A stretch of DNA of 64,000 nt. Source: a bacterium. GTDB lineage: Bacteria > Planctomycetota > Planctomycetia > Planctomycetales > Planctomycetaceae. The stretch covers positions 429,556 to 493,555 of the forward strand of contig WGME01000004.1 of assembly GCA_016125225.1 (NCBI GenBank). The letters run 5' to 3'. Position 1 is the stretch's first letter. Each line of letters begins with the position of its first letter. The notes under the pieces are model-generated. The model had not been told where the DNA came from, searched no databases, and saw nothing but the letters and a program-made list of their open reading frames with translations. Shown here piece by piece: positions 23,931 to 33,180 of the stretch. The translations under genes were made by a program, and so were the position numbers.

Positions 23931-26372
23931 TCAATGGTTGAACACGAATTCGCGGCTGTTGAGCAGCGCCCAGAAGATGTCTTCCAGGTTCTGCTGCGAT
24001 GGTTTTTCCCCTTCAAGCAACGGGGCCAGACCTGCCATTTCTTCGGCGGTCGGCTTCCGGCTAAGAGCGCGAATGTAAATCTTCTCGACAATCTGCGGCG
24101 CGGTCTGGCCTTCTTTGATCCAGGTCGCGACCAATCGGCCCTGTTGAATCTTGTTGTTGGTCGATTCCCCGTTCAGCAGATGCAACGCCTGCGATAAGGT
24201 CGGTTCCATTTTGATCTCGCACGAACAGGCGGTTTCCCGCGTGGCTCGGCCGAAGGTCGTCAGGAAATATGTCGAAGTCGCTCCGTCCGCGATCTGTACC
24301 GCCCGAGCCCCCAACGGCAAACGGGGGAACTTGTCTTTAGTCTCGGTGACTTCCGAAAGGACGTCGAGCATGGATTCCGCTTTGATGCGGCGGAGTTGCT
24401 GACGGGCAAAGTTACGGCTGTCGAGTTCATTGGTCGGGTTGGCATCGGTCGACCGTTGATAGGCCTCCGACTGGCAGATATCTCGCACGAGCACTCGCAG
24501 ATCGTAGTTCGATTCCGTGAACTTCTTGGCGAGCGCATCGAGCAAGGGCTGGTTGGAAGGCGGATTACTGACCCGGACATCATCCACCGGCTCGATGATG
24601 CCGATGCCGTAGAAATGTTGCCAGATGCGGTTAGCAAAGTTCTGCGCGAAGTACGGATTCTGTGGCGAGGCGAGCCATTCCGCCATCGCAACCCGGCGGT
24701 CGCGGCCTTGGAGATCGGCGGCACCCGCTCCCAGATAAACGGGGGCCATCACTCGATTGCCGACGGGATGGCGAACATCGCCGCCACCGCTGTTGAAGAC
24801 GATTGTTTCACGATAGTCTTCCCCGTCTTTACGGCCGATCTGTGAGAAGAAGGCGGCAAAGCCGTAGTAATCATCCTGGGTCCAGCGGTCGAACGGATGA
24901 TTATGACACTGTGCACATTGCGTCCGCATGCCCATGAAGATCTGGGCGACGTTTTCCGAGACCTTCAAGGTGTCACGTTCGAGTTGGTAGAAGTTTGTCT
25001 GCGGCGTCTTGAACGTGCCCCCGCTGGTGGCGAGCACATCGCGGACCAGTTGATCCCACGGGCGGTTTTGTGCCACCTGCTCACTGAGCCAGGTGTAATA
25101 CAACGCCACCGACTTGGTGCTGACCTGATTGTTGTTCGACCGCATCATGAGCCATTCGGCCCACTTCGACACCCAGACCTCCGTGAACTCTTTCCGTTCC
25201 AGCAAGGTCTCGATCAGCTTGTCGCGCTTGGCGGGATCGGTGTCGGACATGAACGCGTTGTACTCTTCTTCCGTGGGCAGGAGTCCCACCATGTCGAGGT
25301 ACAACCGACGCAGGAAGACTTCGTCGCTGCAGCGGGCCGAAGGGGCCATCCGCAGTTGCTTGAGCTTCAGATTGACCAGGTCATCAATATAATTGCGGCT
25401 GGGCTGCGGGGTATCTTCCCACTTCAAACCCTGAGGCAGCACGACAAAATGGCTTCCGACGGTATAGGTCGAGAAGCGGGCCATCACAAAAGCTTCGCCG
25501 CGCTGGCCAGCGGTCACAATCCCGTCCTGGCTGATTGCCGCCGAGGTGTCGTTGCTCGACAGGAACAGGGCGAGCGAGGTGACATCGCGATCGGAACCGT
25601 CGGAGTAGGTAGCACGCACCATCATCTGCTGCGTGGCACCGGCACCATCGAGAACTCCGGACTTCGGATAGAATTCAATGCCGGTGCAGGTTGGCACATC
25701 GGCCGGGTCTTGCGGGCAACCCGCAGCAATCCAGTTTTCCATCGAACGGCAGTATTCGGAATCGGTTTCGAACCGTTTGCCCCCGGTATGTGGCACGACA
25801 CCAATCGATTTTTCGATCAGCAGGCTGGACATCGGCACGGCAAGGTCGATGCGACGCCCCGGAAATTCACGGGTGATGCGTTGGTAATCACCATCGGGGT
25901 CAAAGCCGAACAGCGACAACCGGAAGCCATCTTTCCCGCGAGCCGCACCGTGACAGCTACCGCTGTTGCAACCCGTTTTCATAAAGACGGGCATGACGTC
26001 CAGCTTAAAGCTGATCGGCCGGGCTTCGGCGGCACGCTCCACCTTAATGGGAATCGACACCGATTGTCCGCCGAAATCGACTTTCAATTCGGTCTGACCA
26101 TCGGCCTGCGGGTGAAAGACCTGGCCGTCCTGCCGTACCAATGCCGGGTTGGCGATGGTGTAAGTGGCATCCTTAGCGACATCGCGGGTGATGCCGTCGC
26201 TGTAGGCGGCCTGCACGGCGATCATCTGGCGATCGCCGTTGGTGGTGAGGTTGATGCTGTCCGGGAAGACAGACAGGCGTTCGAGAGTAGCGTCGGCCTC
26301 GGCGACCAGCGAAGTGCCCAGCACACACGTCACTACCAGGCAAAGCCACGTGCCAGTTCCGGTACGAAGCAT
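23931..26372 (-). CDS. planctomycete DUF1549/DUF1553 protein with Ig-like and cytochrome-c motifs
   Basis: An 813-residue exported protein. The signal peptide LCLVVTCVLGTSLVAEA is followed by a bacterial Ig-like (Big2) domain, then a cytochrome-c-like segment with CNSGSCH (residues 135-141), a second Ig-like domain (QQMMVRATYSDGSDRDVTSL), DUF1549 (about 330-530, with ECAQCHNHP-type heme motif CAQCH) and DUF1553 (about 590-790, SPQNPYFAQNFANRIWQHFY). Such proteins are almost confined to Planctomycetes and neighbours, of unknown biochemical role, usually beside DUF1501 genes, as here. The start is the ATG at 26372; upstream in-frame ATGs at 26381 and 26411 are possible. Confidence 0.9.
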   Translation of the reverse strand: MLRTGTGTWLCLVVTCVLGTSLVAEADATLERLSVFPDSINLTTNGDRQMIAVQAAYSDGITRDVAKDATYTIANPALVRQDGQVFHPQADGQTELKVDFGGQSVSIPIKVERAAEARPISFKLDVMPVFMKTGCNSGSCHGAARGKDGFRLSLFGFDPDGDYQRITREFPGRRIDLAVPMSSLLIEKSIGVVPHTGGKRFETDSEYCRSMENWIAAGCPQDPADVPTCTGIEFYPKSGVLDGAGATQQMMVRATYSDGSDRDVTSLALFLSSNDTSAAISQDGIVTAGQRGEAFVMARFSTYTVGSHFVVLPQGLKWEDTPQPSRNYIDDLVNLKLKQLRMAPSARCSDEVFLRRLYLDMVGLLPTEEEYNAFMSDTDPAKRDKLIETLLERKEFTEVWVSKWAEWLMMRSNNNQVSTKSVALYYTWLSEQVAQNRPWDQLVRDVLATSGGTFKTPQTNFYQLERDTLKVSENVAQIFMGMRTQCAQCHNHPFDRWTQDDYYGFAAFFSQIGRKDGEDYRETIVFNSGGGDVRHPVGNRVMAPVYLGAGAADLQGRDRRVAMAEWLASPQNPYFAQNFANRIWQHFYGIGIIEPVDDVRVSNPPSNQPLLDALAKKFTESNYDLRVLVRDICQSEAYQRSTDANPTNELDSRNFARQQLRRIKAESMLDVLSEVTETKDKFPRLPLGARAVQIADGATSTYFLTTFGRATRETACSCEIKMEPTLSQALHLLNGESTNNKIQQGRLVATWIKEGQTAPQIVEKIYIRALSRKPTAEEMAGLAPLLEGEKPSQQNLEDIFWALLNSREFVFNH

Positions 26373-26484
26373 TGGTCTCATTCCTTCAGAGAGCTGCAAT
26401 AAGGTGGGCATGACCGGCGGATTTTCGGGGTGTCATCAAAGTGGAGAGACCATTGGCAATCTGGTCTCTCCGCTTCAATGGGAA

Positions 26485-28965
26485 TTACTGACTATCGGTT
26501 TTGGTTTCGGCTCCGCCGTTTTGCAGGGCTTCCAGCTTCTGCTTCTGTTCCAGCCGCAGTTGTTCCAGGCGGCTCAGGGGTTTCTTGGGGGCCTCTGCTG
26601 GCTTTTGTTCCGGCATGGGTACCGGAGCTTGTGCCACCACAGGAGCATCCGCCTTAGGAGGCAAGGGCTTGTCGACCCGCAGCACTCCCGAACCAATGTT
26701 GTGCGTAATCGGCTCGCCGTTTTCGGTAATCACCACGGTGCAGAAGATGTTCTTGTTCATTCCCGGAGGGGCGTCTGCTTCCGCCTTCAAAGGGAAGATC
26801 AGTTCCTTGGTCTCTTTGTTGATGGTCATCGCCGGTGCGGTGACCTTGTTGGGCAGACCCATCAACGTGACCTGTGCGTCCCCTTCGAACGGTTTCACGA
26901 CTTCCACTTCCACGACCATCGCCGAATCCGCATTCTGCTCGATCGCCGCCTGTTGGAACTTCAGTTTCACATAGGGTTCCGCCACTTTCAGAGTGCCGAA
27001 GGCGGAGCCTGATTCAACGGGACCATTCCCGACCGTCGCTTTCGCGCGGATAGCAATTTTGTGATCGTTAACCTGTGCGTTGCCAGCGGAGTTGATCGTG
27101 ATCGAAGCTTCCGTCTGGCCTTCAGGAATCGAGACTTCGCGGCTGCTGTTGACTCCGGGTGGGTTTAACAGCAGATCGACCTTGATGGGGGCGGTGAACC
27201 CTTCATCGCGTGTGGCCACCACTTTCAGTTGCAGCACGCCACTCTGTACCAAGGGCACTTTGGGTTCGACAATCTGCACGCTGAACGGGGCTTTCTGCGA
27301 CACGGCCAGACCCAGGGCTGGTGGAACTTCCACAAAGAAGTCGCGGTTGTTCTGACCACGTACCATTGTGACATCTTGCCGGGTGTTGCCGATGACTACC
27401 GTGTTGGGTTGATTGGGGTCGACCAGCTTGCCTGTCAGCTTGGACAAGGCGGCTCCCAGTGGAGCATCGGCTGCGGCGGCAATCAGCACTTGAGCCACGG
27501 CTTGATCGGCAGCCAAGGTGGCTGATTCAATCGTTACCCCTGCGGGCAGATTCTCACCCAGGTATTCGATCGGTCCACCGAAATCCCGACGGGTGGTCGC
27601 AATCAAGATCGGCAGCCGTCCCCCTTGGGGCACGACCAACCGGGTTTCGACATAACGATCAAATTCATTAATCGAGGCTTCCAGACGCGGGGCGACCGGC
27701 ACTGCTTCAATGCGATAATGGAACGCATGGCCCCCTCGGCCGAGATGGTCTCGAACGGAGACAAGGTACTCACCATCGGCCGGAGGATTGAAGCGGATGT
27801 AGGAATCCGGGCCACCTGTGTCATCGTTCCCCGCGATGTTGCCCCCTAGCAGGTTATGCACATACATCACCGAGTCGAGTTCCGAACGGATCTGCCGGGC
27901 ATAGACACGAATGTCGAGCACCTGCCCTTTGGTCGCGGTGAACTTGAAGAAGTCGACATCACCGGACTCGCCGATCACGCCATTGTAAGCGGCTGGTGCT
28001 TGTGCGGCCGAAGCGGTCGCCGGGTCATTGTTCGGCTCCTGCTCGATCACATTGTCCAAGTCAGAAATACGGAACGGAATGCCGCAGGGGTCCAAACCCA
28101 AGGCATCTTGAGCATGGGCAAAGATCTCCCCAGAGGCTTCGGCCGGAATCACCAGATCCTGAGCAATTTCACCGGCGACATCACCCAGATATTTCACGGC
28201 GACGGTGCTGCCCGCCTTGCCCCCAGCCGGAACAATGGCCCGAGGGCGGGGGAAGTGGCCAATATGGCAACGATAGAAGTTGCCATTGCCGTAGGATGTT
28301 TCGCGGATCTGAACAATGTACTTGCCATCTTCCGGCGCGACGATCGAGGCAATCCCGTCCTGATAGACCAACGCCGCATCATCGCTGGTGGAGAGTTCAA
28401 AACGGGCTTCGTTCAGAATGGCGATGTAGGCATCGAAGAACGAGTCGCCGAGGCGGATCGCTTCGATCTCGGCCGTGATGCGGTCCCCCTTCTTGGCTTC
28501 AACGACATAGTAATCAACGTCTTCATTCGTGATACGGCCATCGATGGTGACATTCATTCCGATCGCCTGCGGTGTGGCGAATTCGTTGTTGGGCTCGACC
28601 TCGGCAACAACCGGCAGCGAACCAACACGGAAAGACTGCAGGTCGGACAACCCAGAGGCTGTGCGGACACGGAAATGCTTGGTGCCGAGGGTGCAATTCT
28701 CGGCGATCTTCACCTTCGCTTTGACCTGCTTGTCGTTGACGACTTCCAGGCTGGTGACTTCCATGCCGGGCTGATAGATGACGATTTGTTGTGCATCTTC
28801 GAAACGCTCTCCCTGGAAGAGGAGTTCCACTTCGGTGCCACGCTGGGCGCCGCGAGGAGTCACCGTACTCAGACGTGGAGCGGCGGCTTCACACCAAGTC
28901 AGCGAGGACAAGGCGAAACAAGTCAGCGACAATGTCCATGAGCAAAAACGAACGCGACCGAGCAT
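26485..28965 (-). CDS. exported PPC-domain protein (bacterial pre-peptidase C-terminal domains)
   Basis: An 826-residue surface or periplasmic protein. After the signal peptide (ending TWCEAAAP) comes an IPT-like beta domain, RGAQRGTEVELLFQGERF, then two PPC domains whose starts are marked by VEPNNEFATPQAI and EQEPNNDPATASAAQ; the second contains SGDVDFFKFTATKGQVLDIR. Several Ig-like segments follow, and a Pro/Lys-rich tail ends in a short coiled coil, SRLEQLRLEQKQKLEALQ. It sits between DUF1549 and DUF1501, the standard planctomycete arrangement. Upstream of the ATG at 28965 is a G-rich ribosome site. A role in polymer binding is inference. Confidence 0.87.
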   Translation of the reverse strand: MLGRVRFCSWTLSLTCFALSSLTWCEAAAPRLSTVTPRGAQRGTEVELLFQGERFEDAQQIVIYQPGMEVTSLEVVNDKQVKAKVKIAENCTLGTKHFRVRTASGLSDLQSFRVGSLPVVAEVEPNNEFATPQAIGMNVTIDGRITNEDVDYYVVEAKKGDRITAEIEAIRLGDSFFDAYIAILNEARFELSTSDDAALVYQDGIASIVAPEDGKYIVQIRETSYGNGNFYRCHIGHFPRPRAIVPAGGKAGSTVAVKYLGDVAGEIAQDLVIPAEASGEIFAHAQDALGLDPCGIPFRISDLDNVIEQEPNNDPATASAAQAPAAYNGVIGESGDVDFFKFTATKGQVLDIRVYARQIRSELDSVMYVHNLLGGNIAGNDDTGGPDSYIRFNPPADGEYLVSVRDHLGRGGHAFHYRIEAVPVAPRLEASINEFDRYVETRLVVPQGGRLPILIATTRRDFGGPIEYLGENLPAGVTIESATLAADQAVAQVLIAAAADAPLGAALSKLTGKLVDPNQPNTVVIGNTRQDVTMVRGQNNRDFFVEVPPALGLAVSQKAPFSVQIVEPKVPLVQSGVLQLKVVATRDEGFTAPIKVDLLLNPPGVNSSREVSIPEGQTEASITINSAGNAQVNDHKIAIRAKATVGNGPVESGSAFGTLKVAEPYVKLKFQQAAIEQNADSAMVVEVEVVKPFEGDAQVTLMGLPNKVTAPAMTINKETKELIFPLKAEADAPPGMNKNIFCTVVITENGEPITHNIGSGVLRVDKPLPPKADAPVVAQAPVPMPEQKPAEAPKKPLSRLEQLRLEQKQKLEALQNGGAETKTDSQ

Positions 28966-29065
28966 GAGGCCCCCCTCAAGATTTCGCGTGAAACGCATCA
29001 ATTATGTTGTGCAGGACTTCGACGGAACTGATCATCACGCCTTGTCGAATTCCAGATATGCAAAA

Positions 29066-29090
29066 GCCCAAGGACGGCACGTCCCTGGGC
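29066..29090 (-). terminator. hairpin terminator after the DUF1501 gene
   Basis: On the minus strand GCCCAGGGAC pairs with GTCCTTGGGC (one G-U pair) across a 5-nt loop, followed by TTTT at 29065-29062. It lies between DUF1501 and the PPC gene, so it may attenuate rather than end transcription of the cluster. The stem belongs to the GCCCAGGGA palindrome family seen at 40107, 42173 and 53671. Confidence 0.75.
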
Positions 29091-29111
29091 CTTCACGTTG
29101 ATCGTATTGAC

Positions 29112-30434
29112 TTAGGCAAGGAGCGACTTGATGACCTGGCCACCGTCGACGATTTCAATCGGTCGGTCACCCGGGGCCATCAGCTCCTTGTCAGACACCA
29201 CACCCAAGGTGTGGTAAACCGTAGCGAACAGGTCTTCGACTGTCACCGGGTTGTCTTCCGGTTCCGCAGCCGTCGCGTTGGACGAGCCGTAGACCATACC
29301 CCCCTTGATGCCGCCGCCGGCGAGCACCACGCTGAATACCTTCGGCCAGTGATCGCGACCAGAGGTCTGGTTGATCTTCGGGGTCCGGCCGAACTCGGAG
29401 GAGACCATCACGATGGTTTCCTTCAAGAGTCCCGAGCGATCGAGATCGCGGATCAAAGCTGAGTAGGCTTGGTCGAACGTGGGCATCTGGTTCTTGAAGC
29501 CCCGCACGATTTGATCGTGCATATCCCAGCCACCGTAAGTCAGATTGACGAGACGCACACCAGCTTGCACCAGTCGACGGGCGAGCAGCATGCGGGCACC
29601 GGCCTGATTGCGACCATATTCATCGCGGATCTCAGCCGACTCCTGTTCGATGTCGAACGCGGCCCGGGCTTCCGGCGAACTGATCAGGCTGTAAGCCCGG
29701 TCGTAGAAGGTGTCCATCGCCGTCAGGTCGTCGGACTTTTCCTTCTTCTGGAAGTAGGCGTTGACGGCGTCCAAGGCTGAGCGGCGGGTGGCAAACCGCG
29801 AGTCATCGACTCCGTTCGGCAGGGCCAGGTCACGTACCTTGAAACCGTTTTGTGCCGGGTCGCTCCCCAAAGCAAACGGAGCAAAGGCTGAACTCAGGTA
29901 ACCACTGCCTGCGAATTCGTTCGGCTGGTTAGGAATGCAGACGTACGGAGGCAGATTGTTCCGCGGACCGTACTCATGGCTGATCACTGAACCGATGCTC
30001 GGGTACTGCAACGCCGGGCTGGGGCGGTAACCCGTGAACATGTTGTGGGTGCCGCGTTCATGGGCGGCTTCGCCGTGGGTCATCGAGCGGATGACGCACA
30101 GCTTGTCAGCGATATCGGCCGTCTTGACCAGCGTCTCACCGAAGAGTTCCCCGGGAATTTTCGTCTTGACCTGCTGCATTTCGCCACGATATTCGATCGG
30201 GGCGAACGGCTTGGGATCGAACGATTCCTGGTGGGCCATCCCGCCGGGCAGATAAATATGGATGATCGACTTTGCGGTTCCCTCGAAGTTCTTGTAGTCC
30301 TTCAAGTCAGCGAAGGCCCGCTCCGTGCGGAGCAAGGCGGGCAACGCCAGACCGGTTCCCGCAAGGAAGCCGACCGACAGGAAACCACGACGATTGAGCT
30401 GTGCAAAATGCGAAGGGTTACAGGAAGACGTCAT
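29112..30434 (-). CDS. DUF1501 protein, Tat-exported
   Basis: A 440-residue member of DUF1501, related to the alkaline-phosphatase/sulfatase superfamily. A Tat signal NRRGFLSVGFLAGTGLALPA opens the protein. Sulfatase-like landmarks are IIHIYLPGGMAHQESFDPK, HERGTHNMFTGY, EFGRTPKIN and SGRDHWPKVF near the end. DUF1501 and DUF1549 proteins occur as pairs in planctomycete genomes; the shared process is unknown, with extracellular polysaccharide breakdown often proposed. First gene of the 30.4-21.6 kb minus-strand cluster. Confidence 0.92.
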   Translation of the reverse strand: MTSSCNPSHFAQLNRRGFLSVGFLAGTGLALPALLRTERAFADLKDYKNFEGTAKSIIHIYLPGGMAHQESFDPKPFAPIEYRGEMQQVKTKIPGELFGETLVKTADIADKLCVIRSMTHGEAAHERGTHNMFTGYRPSPALQYPSIGSVISHEYGPRNNLPPYVCIPNQPNEFAGSGYLSSAFAPFALGSDPAQNGFKVRDLALPNGVDDSRFATRRSALDAVNAYFQKKEKSDDLTAMDTFYDRAYSLISSPEARAAFDIEQESAEIRDEYGRNQAGARMLLARRLVQAGVRLVNLTYGGWDMHDQIVRGFKNQMPTFDQAYSALIRDLDRSGLLKETIVMVSSEFGRTPKINQTSGRDHWPKVFSVVLAGGGIKGGMVYGSSNATAAEPEDNPVTVEDLFATVYHTLGVVSDKELMAPGDRPIEIVDGGQVIKSLLA

Positions 30435-30875
30435 CGGCTTGCTCCAGAAATATCTGACGAACTGTCAGTTGAGGTCCTGAGAACGCGGTTCAAATCGATT
30501 AATAAGGACGGCCGATCCTGGCCCAATCTGACCACTTTCCCAAGTGGCGACAATGTTTTAACTTCATCATCCGTAAGAATTTAAGCAGTGTTAAATTCTC
30601 AAGGGCTGGATCACTTCTGACTTTGGGCAGGCTGCGGGGCTGGCACTACGGCAGGGTTACTGCGGTGGCATCATGTGGGCGTTTTTCGATGCGTATGACG
30701 GTATCGGTTCCGAAGCCAAATTGTCAAGCATTTTCTTAGAGGGCTTTGACCAACTTTGCGGGAATGTTTCACGGATTCCGGGGGCGTAAGTGATTTTTCC
30801 CCAAATTTGTCTAGTAAACCTGTCTGATACGCAGATTCCGCATTAAATAGAAACTGCGAAAGAAGATACGCCGTT
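30435..30875. other. intergenic region upstream of the DUF1501 cluster
   Basis: About 440 nt with no gene. It should hold the promoter of the cluster. The only clear structure is the inverted repeat at 30576-30599, listed separately. The APS reductase 3' end lies on the right. Confidence 0.5.
30576..30599. promoter_or_regulatory. AT-rich 9-bp inverted repeat, possible operator
   Basis: AGAATTTAA (30576-30584) and TTAAATTCT (30591-30599) are perfect inverted arms with the 6-nt spacer GCAGTG. It is about 140 nt upstream of the DUF1501 start. No T-run follows on either strand, so a protein-binding site is more likely than a terminator. Confidence 0.45.
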
Positions 30876-31667
30876 TTAGATGGCGAAATCGGTCACCCGG
30901 CCAAAGATGCGGTCGATCAAGTCCTGTGAAAGCTCCACGGATGGCCCGGTGCCTCCATCCACGTCTGTCGGATTGATTCCACAGTAGACCGACCACGGTC
31001 CCAAGTGCCGCCAGCGACCGGCTCGCTTCGGTTCATTGGGCAAGACCGGGGTTGTGCAACGGTTGCAGCTGATCGTCGCAAACCCTTGATAGTGCAGGGG
31101 GTTAACGATGACGTTATGCTCCGCGATATAAGCCTGCATCTGCTCGTTGTCGAAGTTGGCCAGCGGGTTGATCCGCACGCAATTCATCGGGGGATCGACC
31201 GACAAAATCGGGCACCGATCGCGTTTTCCCCCTTCGGCTCTCCGCAGGCTCCCAATCAGACCGTCGAATTGTCCCCGCGCTTTGAGGAGCGGTGCCGTTT
31301 TTCGCATGTCGCAGCATTGCTGCTGACCTTCGACGGTCAGATAAAGCACGCCGTATTTTTCCGTCTGTTCGGTCATCGTCAGATCGGGCTGCAACGTGAT
31401 GACGTTCAGACCGTAGTCCGCTGCGATCCGGTCCCGAGTTTCCAGGGTTTCCGCGAAATTCACCCCCGTGTCAACAAACAGAACTGGTGAATTCAGCTGG
31501 AGTTGCGACATCATGTGGCAGACAACGCTGCCCGCCATCTGCATCGCGGAGAGAGCTGCTAACCGGTCGCCGAAGACCTGCTTGGCCCAGCGCAGCAATT
31601 CTTGAGGTGTCCGTTCATCGAACGTCTGGTTCAAGGGGGCCAGGTCGGCCTGTGTCAGTTTCGGCAT
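30876..31667 (-). CDS. cysH: adenylyl-sulfate (APS) reductase, CysH family, [4Fe-4S] type
   Basis: Thioredoxin-dependent reductase that turns adenylyl sulfate into sulfite in assimilatory sulfate reduction. The iron-sulfur ligands that mark APS- rather than PAPS-specific enzymes are present: [12 protein letters not shown] and [12 protein letters not shown]. The KRAGRWR region and a C-terminal catalytic cysteine follow in VYCGIN, where the usual motif is ECGLH. PAPS-loop region [17 protein letters not shown] is intact. 263 residues from the ATG at 31667. No other sulfate-assimilation gene is adjacent. Divergent from a PQQ propeller. Confidence 0.9.
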   Translation of the reverse strand: MPKLTQADLAPLNQTFDERTPQELLRWAKQVFGDRLAALSAMQMAGSVVCHMMSQLQLNSPVLFVDTGVNFAETLETRDRIAADYGLNVITLQPDLTMTEQTEKYGVLYLTVEGQQQCCDMRKTAPLLKARGQFDGLIGSLRRAEGGKRDRCPILSVDPPMNCVRINPLANFDNEQMQAYIAEHNVIVNPLHYQGFATISCNRCTTPVLPNEPKRAGRWRHLGPWSVYCGINPTDVDGGTGPSVELSQDLIDRIFGRVTDFAI

Positions 31668-31882
31668 CCGTCGCTTCCGTCGGTCCTGTCGCGGTACAGC
31701 CTGCGTCAAGTTCTCTCGCAGTGTATCAGCAGAGGGATAGAACCGACAATGAGACTCACGCCGGGGCAATCACGTTCGCCTTTCCTGGCTGTGGTTACCC
31801 AGTTGACGCTGCCGGTTTCGACCGCCACACTGTCATATCGATTCAACTCCCCTTGATCCGTTCTGCCACGACGAGGTCGGAT

Positions 31883-33163
31883 ATGCTGCGTCACTGGATC
31901 GTATGTTCTCTATTGTTAACTTCTCTTGCGGCCCCTGCTGTGGCCGAAGACTGGCCGAGTTGGCGCGGCCCGCTGAACAATGGCATCAGCAGCGAAGTCA
32001 ATCTCGCGACCTCGTGGGACCGCACGCGGAACGTCGCATGGAAAGTCGCTTTGCCCGGTCCAGCGGGTTCGACACCCGTTATCTCTCAAGGCACCATTTT
32101 CCTCACCACGGTCGATAGCAGCGGTGATCTCTGGCTGATGGCTTATGGTGAAGACAGTAAAGAACTCTGGAAGCACAAGATTGCTGGCGGCAATAAGGAC
32201 GTCCGCGGCGACGAAGGGAATTCCGCGTCACCGTCTCCCGTCACCGATGGCGAACACGTCTGGACATTGATGGGCGAGGGCACGCTGGCCTGCTTCACGG
32301 TCACCGGCAAACCCGTCTGGAAGTTCAATGTGCAGGAACGCTACGGCAAGATTCAGATTCAGTTCGGCCTAACTTCCAGCCCGCTGGTTGATGGCGACGT
32401 GCTGTACCTGCAATTGATTCACGGTGAAGGCAAAGTCGAAACGCAGGAAGCGCAGATCGTTGCCCTCGAAAAGAAGACCGGCAAACAGATCTGGGCTGTG
32501 GGTCGCCCGAGCGATGGTTATGCCGAGAATGAACACTCGTATGCCTCGCCGATGATGTACAACGATGGCCAGCGGAAGTTTCTGCTCACGCACGGCAACG
32601 ACTACATCGTGGCTCATCGCCTGAGTGATGGCAAAGAAATCTGGCGGTGTGGCGAACTGAACCGCAAGGAAAACTACGACCCGACGTTGCGGTTTGTCGC
32701 CTCACCCGCGGTCGCGCCGGGCATCATTCTCGTGCCAACCGCGAAGAAAGGCCCGCTCCTCGCACTGAAGCCGACCGGCATGGGCGATATCACGAAAGAC
32801 GCATCGATGCATCTCTGGACCATCGACCGCACGCCCGATGTTCCGTCGCCTTTGATTCTCGATGACATCGTCTATCTCTGCATGCAGGACGGTAACCTGA
32901 TGGCACTCGATCGCGAGTCGGGCAAGGAACTCTACTTCGAGCGGACCAACCGTCAACGTCATCGTGCTTCGCCGGTCTATGCCGATGGTCATATTTACTT
33001 GGGCGCTCGCGATGGCAAGGTGACCGTGGTGAAAGCGGGGCCGAAGTTTGAAATCGTGGCGGAGAACGAACTCAACGAAGATTTGTCGTCCTCACTCGCT
33101 ATTGCGAACGGCACGATTTATGTCCGCACCTTCCAGCACCTGTGGGCCATCCGTAAACAATAA
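31883..33163 (+). CDS. exported PQQ-like beta-propeller protein
   Basis: A 426-residue protein. A signal peptide (MLRHWIVCSLLLTSLAAPAVA) precedes DWPSWRGPLNNGISSE, the usual opening of planctomycete PQQ-like propellers, and repeated blades such as GKPVWKFNVQ, GKQIWAVGRPS, GKEIWRCGELN and GKELYFER. Catalytic PQQ ligands are not evident, so it is probably a structural or BamB-like binding protein. The frame is open from 31487, but GAGG before the ATG at 31883 and the signal peptide decide the start. Followed by the YhaM-like gene after 17 nt. Confidence 0.87.
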   Translation: MLRHWIVCSLLLTSLAAPAVAEDWPSWRGPLNNGISSEVNLATSWDRTRNVAWKVALPGPAGSTPVISQGTIFLTTVDSSGDLWLMAYGEDSKELWKHKIAGGNKDVRGDEGNSASPSPVTDGEHVWTLMGEGTLACFTVTGKPVWKFNVQERYGKIQIQFGLTSSPLVDGDVLYLQLIHGEGKVETQEAQIVALEKKTGKQIWAVGRPSDGYAENEHSYASPMMYNDGQRKFLLTHGNDYIVAHRLSDGKEIWRCGELNRKENYDPTLRFVASPAVAPGIILVPTAKKGPLLALKPTGMGDITKDASMHLWTIDRTPDVPSPLILDDIVYLCMQDGNLMALDRESGKELYFERTNRQRHRASPVYADGHIYLGARDGKVTVVKAGPKFEIVAENELNEDLSSSLAIANGTIYVRTFQHLWAIRKQ

Positions 33164-33180
33164 CGCCCGGGAGTGCGGCC

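Noticed and set aside
24897..26402. 501-codon open frame on the plus strand
   Set aside because: Antisense to the DUF1549 gene; the translation has no domain and mirrors G+C-rich codon structure.
27856..28941. 361-codon open frame on the plus strand
   Set aside because: Antisense shadow of the PPC-domain gene, with no recognisable motif or ribosome site.
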